A stretch of 40,345 nt of DNA, taken from the NCBI GenBank assembly GCA_022450525.1, contig JAKUQA010000013.1:1-40345 (forward strand), in the 5' to 3' direction. Both the position numbers and the translations under genes were made by a program. Shown piece after piece: positions 33,473 through 40,345 of this stretch; within the stretch, counting starts at the first letter, position 1, and the number at the start of each line of letters is the position of its first letter. The notes under the pieces are model-generated. The model was not told where the DNA came from. It did no database searches and was given only the letters and a program-made list of their open reading frames with translations. The DNA is from Dehalococcoidia bacterium (GTDB lineage: Bacteria; Chloroflexota; Dehalococcoidia; Lucifugimonadales; UBA6952).

Positions 33473-34318
33473 ATGACTACAAATTTACTTTGGAGCAATC
33501 TAGAAAGTACATTGGATAATATAATAAACCAATTCGAAGGTGTTGCAGGATTATCTATAAGGTGTCTGAATAATAATAAAACGATATCTATTAATGGAGA
33601 CGATATATTCCCAACAGCTTCTTCTATTAAAATACATATATTAACTCAACTATTTACCTTAGAAGATAAAGGAACAATAGATTTAGCAAAACGAGTGAGA
33701 TTCACACAAGATATGTATGGAGCCGGGAGTGGAGTTATACATTTTTTGGAAAATGAACCAGAATTTACAATTTTAGATATCGCCATTTTGATGATGCTTG
33801 TTTCAGACAATACTGCGACGAATATGTGTATAGATCTAGCAGGAATGCAAGAAACAAATAATCTTATAAAAGATCTAGGCCTGTCTAAAACAAAACTCGG
33901 ACGTAAAATGATGGATCCAGATGCAATTAATCGAGGAGAGGAAAATATTTCTACTCCTAACGAATTAACTAAAATGATGGAATTATTGTATCAAAAAAAA
34001 CCATCTCCTAAAGTTGCTAACAATGTGCTAAACATTATGAGTAAACCAAAATCTGCATATCTGAATAAAGCTATTGGGCCAAATACGAAAATAGCAAACA
34101 AGCCGGGCGGTATGGACAAAGTTAGATGCGATGTTGGGATTGTATATTTACCTAATAATCCATATGCTATTTCTATAATGTCTAATTATGGAATTACCGA
34201 CTCCCTTTCCCAGGAATCCTTTGTAATCGAATTAGCAAAAACTGCACATAAGTTCATGCTGACTTTAGATCAAACAAATGAATTTGGTTTAGGATTACCC
34301 ACTACTATTCCATTGTAA
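33473..34318 (+). CDS. Class A beta-lactamase-fold serine hydrolase, no signal peptide
   Basis: A 281-aa protein with the class A layout. The SxxK motif is Ser50-Ser-Ile-Lys53, the SDN loop is LVSDNTATN, and the KTG motif is replaced by KPG in ANKPGGMDK. The omega-loop Glu166 equivalent is not evident: the region reads DPDAINRGEENISTP. Without that Glu, beta-lactam deacylation would be poor, so it may be a peptidase or esterase. There is no signal peptide, unlike true lactamases, which act in the periplasm or outside. It sits between an alpha/beta hydrolase and a 14-helix exporter. Confidence 0.85.
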   Translation: MTTNLLWSNLESTLDNIINQFEGVAGLSIRCLNNNKTISINGDDIFPTASSIKIHILTQLFTLEDKGTIDLAKRVRFTQDMYGAGSGVIHFLENEPEFTILDIAILMMLVSDNTATNMCIDLAGMQETNNLIKDLGLSKTKLGRKMMDPDAINRGEENISTPNELTKMMELLYQKKPSPKVANNVLNIMSKPKSAYLNKAIGPNTKIANKPGGMDKVRCDVGIVYLPNNPYAISIMSNYGITDSLSQESFVIELAKTAHKFMLTLDQTNEFGLGLPTTIPL

Positions 34319-34344
34319 AGTACAAAAATCCAGAAAGAAAATCA

Positions 34345-35790
34345 ATGAAATTAGATATAAAATGGCTAGGTTTTTTTGCCATTGCTTTTGGAGTTTTTGC
34401 TAGTGTGACTGAACAAACTTCAGCACAAATTCTCGTACCCAAAGTTACAGATTATTTTGGATTAAGCTTACCTCATGCACAATGGATAATGTTGGCATAT
34501 ATATTAACAGTTTGTGCATTGTTTATGCCCTTAGGGAAAATAGCTGATAAAATCGGTAGAAAACCAATATTTCTGACTGGCCTTATCACCTTGATGCTTG
34601 GAGGAATTATTGGAAGTATCGCGACTACCTATTCAGTTATATTAATAGCAAAGGTTATAGCAGGTTTTGGTGGAGCATCAATCGAAGCAAATGGTATGGC
34701 TATGATTGCCGATGTTTTCGGTCGAAAACAACGAGGTAAAGCTATGGGATTATATATGTCTATAATTGGATTCAGTGCTATAGCAGGACCACTTATAGGT
34801 GGATATTTAACAAATATTTACAATTGGCGAGCTTTGTTTATATTTAACGTCATACTTTGTGGGTTAGGTATAATTATTGCACTTATCATATTTAGAAATA
34901 AAGAACTCAATATACAACCTAATCAAATTACAGGTGCATTTTCATTTGACTGGAGAGGTAGTTTTTTATCTACTGCAACTCTTCTAATTTTCCTTCTAGT
35001 CATAACATTTGGAAACCAAGAAGGCTGGACTTCACTATATATTAGTAGCGGCATTTTTCTTTGCCTGTTGCTATTTTTCTTATTTATTTGGCAAGAAAAA
35101 ACTACTAAAGATCCATTATTAGATTTAAATTTCTTTAAAATCAAAACTTTTTCTCTGAGCGTTACTACTAGATTCTTAGCATTTTTAAGTATGTCATTTT
35201 CGGGATTTCTTATGCCATTCTATTTAATTCAAATAATGGGATTCACAACCACCACCGTGGGTGTATTGCTTGCTCCAGGTGCACTTTCGATGGCTATTAT
35301 TGGGCCATTTAGTGGTCAATTATCCGATAAAATTGGAACTAAATGGCTAACTGCATTTGGTATGGCTATTAGTGGTTCAGCCTTGATATTCCTTGCGTAT
35401 CTCAATATAAATTCAAGTATTACTGCTATTTTACTAGGATTGACACTGCAGGGATGTGGAGCAGGAATATTTATGTCTCCAAATAATAGTGCAATTATGA
35501 ATTCTATTGACAGTTCTCACTTTGGTATTGGGTCAGGATTTATGAATTTGATTAGGGCAACTGCAAGTTTATCCGGTATCGCAATAGCTACAACTATTGT
35601 CGTAATTACAATGACACAATTAAACTTTGAGCCAAATCTTTCAAATATTACTGATTCATCAGATAATGGTATTAAGTTATCATTTATAAGTGGAATGAAA
35701 AACTCATTTACTATCGCTGGTTTCATAATGTATGTATCCGCAATAATTTCGATTATACGTGGAGAGCCAAAATCTATGAATAATAGTTGA
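34345..35790 (+). CDS. MFS exporter, DHA2-like with 14 helices, second copy
   Basis: A 481-aa protein with fourteen hydrophobic segments. LVPKVTDYFGLSLPHAQWIMLAYILT and motif A LGKIADKIGRKPIF identify the DHA2 branch; GPLIGGYLTNIYNWRALFIFN is the helix 5 antiporter motif (motif C, shown in pieces GPLIGGYL, NWRALFIFN). Probably a drug or metabolite:H+ antiporter. The weak AGAAAG lies before the ATG at 34345. It ends 8 bases before the small lipoprotein gene with the ATT start. Confidence 0.88.
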   Translation: MKLDIKWLGFFAIAFGVFASVTEQTSAQILVPKVTDYFGLSLPHAQWIMLAYILTVCALFMPLGKIADKIGRKPIFLTGLITLMLGGIIGSIATTYSVILIAKVIAGFGGASIEANGMAMIADVFGRKQRGKAMGLYMSIIGFSAIAGPLIGGYLTNIYNWRALFIFNVILCGLGIIIALIIFRNKELNIQPNQITGAFSFDWRGSFLSTATLLIFLLVITFGNQEGWTSLYISSGIFLCLLLFFLFIWQEKTTKDPLLDLNFFKIKTFSLSVTTRFLAFLSMSFSGFLMPFYLIQIMGFTTTTVGVLLAPGALSMAIIGPFSGQLSDKIGTKWLTAFGMAISGSALIFLAYLNINSSITAILLGLTLQGCGAGIFMSPNNSAIMNSIDSSHFGIGSGFMNLIRATASLSGIAIATTIVVITMTQLNFEPNLSNITDSSDNGIKLSFISGMKNSFTIAGFIMYVSAIISIIRGEPKSMNNS

Positions 35791-35798
35791 GGTGAAAA

Positions 35799-36002
35799 AT
35801 TAAAAAGTTAATTGTTATATTAATTTTTCTAATATTGCTTATAGCTTGTACTAATAGTTGTGATGAAGAAGTCTCAGATCAAACTATTACCAACAAAAAA
35901 GTTGATGAAATAATAGATCCCAACGTTCCAAAAGATGATGCAAAACTATGGAAAGAAGACCAAATTACAAGACATGACAAATATCCTGCATTGGTATATT
36001 GA
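35799..36002 (+). CDS. Small lipoprotein, apparent ATT start codon
   Basis: This 67-aa frame has no ATG, GTG or TTG at a workable position, but an ATT at 35799 follows GAGGTG (35789-35794) with a 4-base spacer. From it the protein reads KKLIVILIFLILLIAC, a clean lipoprotein signal peptide with Cys17 in the lipobox LIAC. The mature part is short, acidic and polar (EEVSDQTITNKKVDEII), with no known family. It lies 8 bases after an MFS gene and 12 before the next gene, which has the same start arrangement. A missed or rare-start gene is a better reading than chance because the signal peptide fits so well. Confidence 0.65.
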   Translation: MKKLIVILIFLILLIACTNSCDEEVSDQTITNKKVDEIIDPNVPKDDAKLWKEDQITRHDKYPALVY

Positions 36003-36014
36003 AAGAGGTGAAAT

Positions 36015-36905
36015 ATTACAACAATAAACCTAAAATCATTGAAGTATCTATGGGTAATTTTATTAATATTAGTAGTTTTTATTTTACAAACAAATAAAAT
36101 CTACGCACATCAACCATTTAAAATAATTAAATCACCCACAGATATAACAACCATTGATTTAAGTGACGCATCTGTATCTCATGCATTTTATGGAGAATTT
36201 GAGTCTACAGATGAAGAAATAATATTCAATCTCAATAATTTTTCTGACAATATACTGAAATTTAGCATTTTAATACCAGATCAAGAACCTGAAAATCAAA
36301 TTAAAGAAAATTATCTTCCTGAACTTTCAATCGAAAAATTATCAAATTCTGAAAACCAACAAGGATCTGTTAAGGAATTATACAAAGCTAATATACGAAG
36401 TACATTCTATGAACCCTATAGTCAAATGAACCTAATTAGAGTGATTTCACATCAAGAAACCTTACAAAATGGTTCTACAATCAAAGTCACCTTAAAATCT
36501 AATGGTGTATTAAGATATGTATTTTCTGTGGGATCTAAAGAAATTTTCTCATCGGTATATGCATCGGGGAATACCGAATATTTTAACTCATCAGCACAAA
36601 TAGCTTGGTATATTAATCCTATATATATAAGTGAACCGACTTCTACACCCCAAGAACTAAATGAAAACAAACCAACTCCTACACCCGAAGAATTAAATGA
36701 AAATAAACCAATACAACCAGCTGAAGAAATTCAGTCAACCACAAAAACACAGGATTTATTTATAGAACAGATAGACAATACAAACATTCCAGAAAACAGA
36801 ATAAATATATCTACTCTAATTTCAGTTTTTTCATCCATAATATTCATTGTTGTAATAGTTCTAATAACGTACAAATATAAAGGTAATAAAAATGGAAACA
36901 ACTGA
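36015..36905 (+). CDS. Membrane-anchored secreted protein, apparent ATT start codon
   Basis: A protein of about 296 aa. A signal peptide runs to about IYA, so the mature protein may start with His (HQPF). An Ig-like or beta-rich domain follows (DASVSHAFYGEF, LKFSILIPDQEP, LRYVFSVGSKEIF). A duplicated Thr-Pro motif (PTPTPEELNENKP, 1.9 copies at about residues 212-238) leads to a C-terminal membrane helix and a KYKGNKNGNN tail. ATT 36015 follows GAGGTG by 4 bases, the same layout as the gene before; a TTG at 36039 has no ribosome site. The mature His is reminiscent of CopC-type copper sites, not proof. The end overlaps the next gene by 14 bases. Confidence 0.72.
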   Translation: MTTINLKSLKYLWVILLILVVFILQTNKIYAHQPFKIIKSPTDITTIDLSDASVSHAFYGEFESTDEEIIFNLNNFSDNILKFSILIPDQEPENQIKENYLPELSIEKLSNSENQQGSVKELYKANIRSTFYEPYSQMNLIRVISHQETLQNGSTIKVTLKSNGVLRYVFSVGSKEIFSSVYASGNTEYFNSSAQIAWYINPIYISEPTSTPQELNENKPTPTPEELNENKPIQPAEEIQSTTKTQDLFIEQIDNTNIPENRINISTLISVFSSIIFIVVIVLITYKYKGNKNGNN

Positions 36906-37278
36906 TTCATTAATAGAGGCAAATACAAGATTTTATCGAGCATTCGAATTATTTGATATAGAGGAAATGAATGAATTATGGGATAAAGAACTAGCAGTCA
37001 CCTGTATTCATCCAGGATGGCCTTTAATTCAAGGAAGAAGTGAAATTCTTCAAAGCTGGATAAACATCTTTAATAATACTATGGTAATGCAATTCACCAT
37101 TACGGAATCTTCTATCAAAATCGAAGGTGAATGGGGGTGGATCGTTTGTACTGAATCTCTTCGCTCAGTAGTTAATGGAAAGGTTAATGAAGGAAGAGTA
37201 GAAGCTACAAATATTTTCCGTAGAGTAAAAAACCAATGGTACCTAGTACATCACCATGGATCTCCAATTATTAATTAA
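36892..37278 (+). CDS. SnoaL/DUF4440-like (NTF2-fold) protein
   Basis: A 128-aa cytoplasmic protein of the SnoaL-like superfamily: an N-terminal helix pair (IEANTRFYRAFELFD, EEMNELW), then CIHPGWPLIQGRSEILQSW, then the beta sheet ending WYLVHHHGSPI. Members act as small enzymes or binding proteins; this one has no distinguishing active site. AAAGG lies 8 bases before the ATG, inside the end of the previous gene, which it overlaps by 14 bases, so the two are translationally coupled. Confidence 0.85.
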   Translation: METTDSLIEANTRFYRAFELFDIEEMNELWDKELAVTCIHPGWPLIQGRSEILQSWINIFNNTMVMQFTITESSIKIEGEWGWIVCTESLRSVVNGKVNEGRVEATNIFRRVKNQWYLVHHHGSPIIN

Positions 37279-37342
37279 ATTTGTAATTAAAGACTTTTAT
37301 GTTTAAAATTCTCTTATCGAATTACATAATATATACCTGTAA

Positions 37343-39697
37343 ATGATTATCAAAAATATACAATTACCATCGATATTAATGAGTTTAATCCTTTTGATTG
37401 GATGCCAATCCAATGACGGTGTTGATCCCAGTGATTGTACTGTTATCGAAGACCCCAAATGGTATGTACAACCTGCCCTGGTAAGTGTTGAAATTAAAGA
37501 TGTAGGCTACATAACAGGGGTTTTAATAAAAGATACAAGCTACATAATTACAAGTGCAAATAATGTCGCTGAAAAAATTTCATCAAATTCAGAACTCAAT
37601 GTTCACTTCTATGGAGGTTTTGTATCTGAGGGTATAAATGCAAAAGTTTACCCCTCAGCTAATTTAGGTATTATTGAAACTCAAATTCCGTCAAGTTTGA
37701 CTGGAATTATAACAAAAGGTTCTACCCCAATCCCAAATGAAAGTGCAATTACTGGCTCCTACGTATTTAACGGACCTTATAGTACCATTAACGCGTCATA
37801 TCAATCTTCTCGATCAAATCTTACTGGTATAGACACTCATGTATTTTCTTCTCAAACAGCAATATCAGAAGATTTTAATGGAGGATCAGTATTCGATTTA
37901 TGTGGTCAATTAATTGGGATTGTTACTGGAGCTACTGCAGGAGACGACCCAACCATTATAGTTTCTGAATTAAATCCAGAATTACTAAATGAAATAGAAA
38001 ATAAATACTCAACCCTCAAAACTTATTATGAAAAACCTGATTTAAAAAAAGATACCACTACTTCAAATTCGATAATAAGTTCCACAAGTAACTCAGTTAT
38101 AACAACTACTGAAACAGCATCAAATACAGAAACTGTTGCTGTACCTACACCAACAAAAGCTCCCACTGCAACTCCTACCCCTAAACCTGAAACAACTTCT
38201 ACACCAGTTCCTACAAAACCAACAGCAACTTCTGTCTCGCCGACTCCGACTCCGACACCTACACCTACTCCTGCCCCAACTCCAACTCCTACTCCGCTAC
38301 CAACACCAACTCCGACACCTACTCCAATAGTTGGACCAGTACTAAACAATTTGAATATATCAAATAATGAACGTGCAATTTCAATAGAAATAACAATTGA
38401 ACCTAACATTAATGGAATTAAAGAAGCGAGTGTTTGGTTTATAAGAGATACCCAAGAAACCAGTTTTTCTTGCTTTGGATTTAATAATGTAATTATAGAA
38501 AATAAAGCAATGTTAAGCTGCACAATAGCATTAACCGTAGAAGGTGATTTTTGGAATCAGTCAGGATATTACTTATGGGATCGTGTTAATCTTAAAGATG
38601 ATAACAACATTCGTTCAACTTATTGGAACACAGGAAAAGTTGATCAAAATATCGACAATCCAGCCAATAAAATTATTAACCATGAAATAACAGCAGAACA
38701 CCTATATTTTGATTTTGCTGCTCCTACTCCAACACCAATTGTTACACCAACTCCAACACCTACACCCACACCTACACCCACGCCCACACCTACTCCTACT
38801 CCTACTCCGACACCTGCACCTGCACCAGGTCCCGAAGATTACGCTAACATTTTTTCAGTGACATTTGATAGTTCTTACGACAACACTAATCGTAATGACG
38901 GCACAGTCACTGGCATAAAAGGCGGATATTTAAACCTAGTAGGATGTGATATTTCTGGGACATATAATCTTGGATCACCTTGGCTTATTGTTGATTTTAA
39001 AGATACTTCTACTGGTGAAACCTTACAAATTAACGAACACGAACTTACCTGTAATGCGAGTATTACAACACCTAAAACTGGTACATATACCTGGCAAAAA
39101 GCACAAATAGTTTCACCTTTAAATAATAACCAAACACTTACAAAAACCTACTATCCAAATGGAACATACAACGATAATAATGGCAACCTTATGGGAACAC
39201 AAAATATATTTATTCCACAGATTAATATTATTGACCCAACCCAAACAGTTTCATATAACATATTACCTCATACTGATAGCTATGCAGCTCGCACATTAAA
39301 CTGGACAAACTTAAATATCAATAGTACCGGAAAGCCGTATGCTATTGTTACTCCTGGTTCAACTGTTAATGTTAGTAGCAACTTAACATACACCCATACA
39401 AGTGGATATTGTCCAGGATGTATAGTTCAATTCTACTTACGGGTTCAAGATGTTCATAATACATGTCTGCGAAGCGGGGGAACTTATGGTGGAGGAAATG
39501 TAACAAAGAATTTCAGTTTTACTGCACCTAGTGATCCTGGAACTTATTACATCCAATCAAGAGGATCTTTACAATATTCTTGTATCAATAGCAACAATGC
39601 TGGAGGTAATAGTTTTGGTAATAATTCTATCGGAGTTATTGTTGTTGCAAATACGGGTTCAAATGAAGCTGCCTACACAACTTTCGAAGGTCAATAA
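37343..39697 (+). CDS. Large lipoprotein: degenerate trypsin-fold domain, two Thr-Pro linkers, beta-rich domains
   Basis: A 784-aa lipoprotein (lipobox LIGC, Cys21). Residues about 40-225 have a trypsin/HtrA-like pattern: ITSANNV where LTNAHVV is usual, ANLGII where the Asp strand lies, and DFNGGSVFD for GNSGGP. The three catalytic positions read Asn73, Asn107 and Asn179, so proteolysis is not expected. Two Thr-Pro-rich linkers (about 267-330 and 459-497) separate this from two related beta-rich domains, each with a Cys pair and a GxYxW...TYxxxG pattern (about 332-458 and 498-625), and a C-terminal domain with further cysteines. It is anchored by lipid and probably faces outward. No ribosome site before the ATG. 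A binding or adhesion role is likely; the ligand is unknown. Confidence 0.82.
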   Translation: MIIKNIQLPSILMSLILLIGCQSNDGVDPSDCTVIEDPKWYVQPALVSVEIKDVGYITGVLIKDTSYIITSANNVAEKISSNSELNVHFYGGFVSEGINAKVYPSANLGIIETQIPSSLTGIITKGSTPIPNESAITGSYVFNGPYSTINASYQSSRSNLTGIDTHVFSSQTAISEDFNGGSVFDLCGQLIGIVTGATAGDDPTIIVSELNPELLNEIENKYSTLKTYYEKPDLKKDTTTSNSIISSTSNSVITTTETASNTETVAVPTPTKAPTATPTPKPETTSTPVPTKPTATSVSPTPTPTPTPTPAPTPTPTPLPTPTPTPTPIVGPVLNNLNISNNERAISIEITIEPNINGIKEASVWFIRDTQETSFSCFGFNNVIIENKAMLSCTIALTVEGDFWNQSGYYLWDRVNLKDDNNIRSTYWNTGKVDQNIDNPANKIINHEITAEHLYFDFAAPTPTPIVTPTPTPTPTPTPTPTPTPTPTPTPAPAPGPEDYANIFSVTFDSSYDNTNRNDGTVTGIKGGYLNLVGCDISGTYNLGSPWLIVDFKDTSTGETLQINEHELTCNASITTPKTGTYTWQKAQIVSPLNNNQTLTKTYYPNGTYNDNNGNLMGTQNIFIPQINIIDPTQTVSYNILPHTDSYAARTLNWTNLNINSTGKPYAIVTPGSTVNVSSNLTYTHTSGYCPGCIVQFYLRVQDVHNTCLRSGGTYGGGNVTKNFSFTAPSDPGTYYIQSRGSLQYSCINSNNAGGNSFGNNSIGVIVVANTGSNEAAYTTFEGQ
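38139..38332 (+). repeat. First Thr-Pro linker-coding repeat
   Basis: Tandem ACn-CCn codons encode about 64 residues rich in Thr-Pro with Ala, Lys, Ser and Leu interruptions. The varied codons mean the repeat is old at DNA level. It separates the trypsin-fold domain from the first beta-rich domain. Confidence 0.85.
38719..38832 (+). repeat. Second Thr-Pro linker-coding repeat
   Basis: About 38 residues of nearly pure Thr-Pro with a short IVTPTP start and an APAPGPED end, more uniform than the first linker. Such tracts may differ in copy number between relatives and are prone to assembly collapse. Confidence 0.85.
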
Positions 39698-39704
39698 ATA
39701 AACT

Positions 39705-39929
39705 ATGAAACGTACTATTATTCATCTGGTAAGAATCTTTGCATGGTTCTTGGTTTCATTCCATTCAATAAATCTCATATTAAAAATAATACGAAATGTA
39801 GGATTAGATGAAGGAATTACTCCTAGAAATCTTATGATCGTCCCTTATTATTTACTTTGGATTGCGTTTGATGCTCTCATAGCAACTCAGTGTGGGAAAT
39901 TACTAAAAAAACATACAATTAAGAATTAA
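39705..39929 (+). CDS. Small two-helix membrane protein
   Basis: A 74-aa protein with two hydrophobic helices: IIHLVRIFAWFLVSFHSINLIL and MIVPYYLLWIAFDALIA, linked by a charged RNVGLDEGITPRN loop. It starts 7 bases after the large lipoprotein stop and is probably co-transcribed. No ribosome site is obvious. Function unknown; the position suggests it belongs to the envelope locus. Confidence 0.65.
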   Translation: MKRTIIHLVRIFAWFLVSFHSINLILKIIRNVGLDEGITPRNLMIVPYYLLWIAFDALIATQCGKLLKKHTIKN

Positions 39930-40023
39930 TTATATTCTCTATTTTTTTTACGAATAACGTTTTTAATACCATTATTATTACGAAGTAATTATATTAATTT
40001 AAACAATATTATTATTTTATCTA

Positions 40024-40032
40024 TGCTATACT
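40024..40032 (+). promoter_or_regulatory. Extended -10 promoter for the last gene
   Basis: TGCTATACT is a one-mismatch extended -10. Transcription would start near 40039, leaving a leader of about 36 bases that contains AGGAAGGA before the ATG at 40075. No good -35 is visible. Confidence 0.55.
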
Positions 40033-40074
40033 TCGTTTTAGATCGTTAAAAATATTAATGAGAGGAAGGAAAAT

Positions 40075-40345
40075 ATGAATATTCGTCTGCTTAACTCCAT
40101 GATGCTTATGATTTGTCCCATATTGATGATAGTTATCTGGGTGGTACTTGAACCACTCCTAATAGGAGAAGTTGATTCAGGGTTAGTGGGTGCAGCACAA
40201 GCAGAGGCTTACCTGAAGCTTGCTTCAGAAAAAGGAGCCCTTCCCTATTTATTAGATATACCAGGTACCTTTGCCCTCATCGGAACTATGTTGGGGATTG
40301 CGTTTTTGGGAAGATCTTTACAAGGTAGTGGTGCAGCTTATGGAT
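40075..40345 (+). CDS. Membrane protein, 3' end outside window
   Basis: Starts at ATG 40075 with AGGAAGGA (40063-40070) upstream and stays open to the right edge (90 codons seen). The N terminus is a hydrophobic helix (MMLMICPILMIVIWVV), then a polar stretch (GAAQAEAYLKLASEKGALPYLL), then a second hydrophobic segment (GTFALIGTMLGIAFLGRSL). The alternation of membrane and loop segments suggests a polytopic integral membrane protein. I cannot name its family from this fragment. Its own promoter separates it from the envelope genes. Confidence 0.75.
   Translation, partial: MNIRLLNSMMLMICPILMIVIWVVLEPLLIGEVDSGLVGAAQAEAYLKLASEKGALPYLLDIPGTFALIGTMLGIAFLGRSLQGSGAAYG

Noticed and set aside
38026..38523. 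Minus-strand frame of 165 codons rich in Val-Gly
   Set aside because: It is the antisense shadow of the first Thr-Pro linker of the large lipoprotein; it has no ribosome site and its composition is forced by the repeat.
1..40345. tRNA, rRNA or CRISPR array
   Set aside because: I looked at all gaps for cloverleaf ends (GGTTCGA-type arms with CCA-like ends), conserved rRNA segments and regular direct repeats with spacers, and saw none.

Overview
The window is AT-rich (roughly two thirds A+T by eye), densely packed, and bacterial. Three things fit a streamlined marine member of the Chloroflexota (SAR202/Dehalococcoidia-like): the gene set, the long Thr-Pro linkers in a secreted lipoprotein, and a protein family beside tyrA/aroA that I recall from Dehalococcoidia. 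This placement is an inference from content, not a search. I see no rRNA, tRNA, CRISPR array or insertion sequence.

Layout. 1-773 is an open-ended gene that joins part of a PEP-synthase-like protein to the C-terminal half of isocitrate lyase, and it ends at the only clear intrinsic terminator. 914-2895 is a crotonase-fold protein plus a family III CoA-transferase. 3024-12917 is central metabolism and housekeeping: Amt ammonium channel, transaldolase, two peroxiredoxins, an Atg22/UMF1-type transporter, a second family III CoA-transferase, chorismate synthase, ArgRS and a gamma-carbonic-anhydrase-like protein. 13102-14363 is an unrecognised three-gene set (a ribbon-helix-helix-like protein, a small lipoprotein and a two-helix membrane protein), followed by about 530 bases without a gene. 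After an inositol-monophosphatase-family gene comes a tight eight-gene minus-strand operon (21756 down to 15710): two unknown proteins, tyrA, aroA, gmk, gatC, gatA and an ABM-like protein. A second minus-strand block carries hemH-msrB and umuDC. The umuD promoter has an 18-base near-palindrome exactly between its -35 and -10.

From 25323 to the right edge every gene is on the plus strand: a small membrane protein, a MidA/NDUFAF7-type methyltransferase, an amidohydrolase, a carboxymuconolactone-decarboxylase-like protein, then four exporters of the MFS and DMT families interleaved with an alpha/beta hydrolase, a beta-lactamase-fold protein and an unknown. The end is an envelope locus: a 67-aa lipoprotein, a membrane-anchored secreted protein, a SnoaL-like protein, a 784-aa lipoprotein and small membrane proteins.

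Most interesting points: (1) the PEP-synthase/isocitrate-lyase junction, at a motif both families share; (2) two consecutive envelope genes that both appear to start with the rare codon ATT behind the same GAGGTG ribosome site; (3) a secreted trypsin-fold lipoprotein whose His, Asp and Ser positions all read Asn; (4) a UmuD with an N-terminal RHH-like extension and a palindromic operator in its own promoter; (5) a crotonase lacking both hydratase glutamates; (6) a promoter placing transcription start at the ATG of a CoA-transferase gene (a leaderless mRNA). Convergent gene pairs are very tight, two of them overlapping by the four bases TTAA, and none has an intrinsic terminator.
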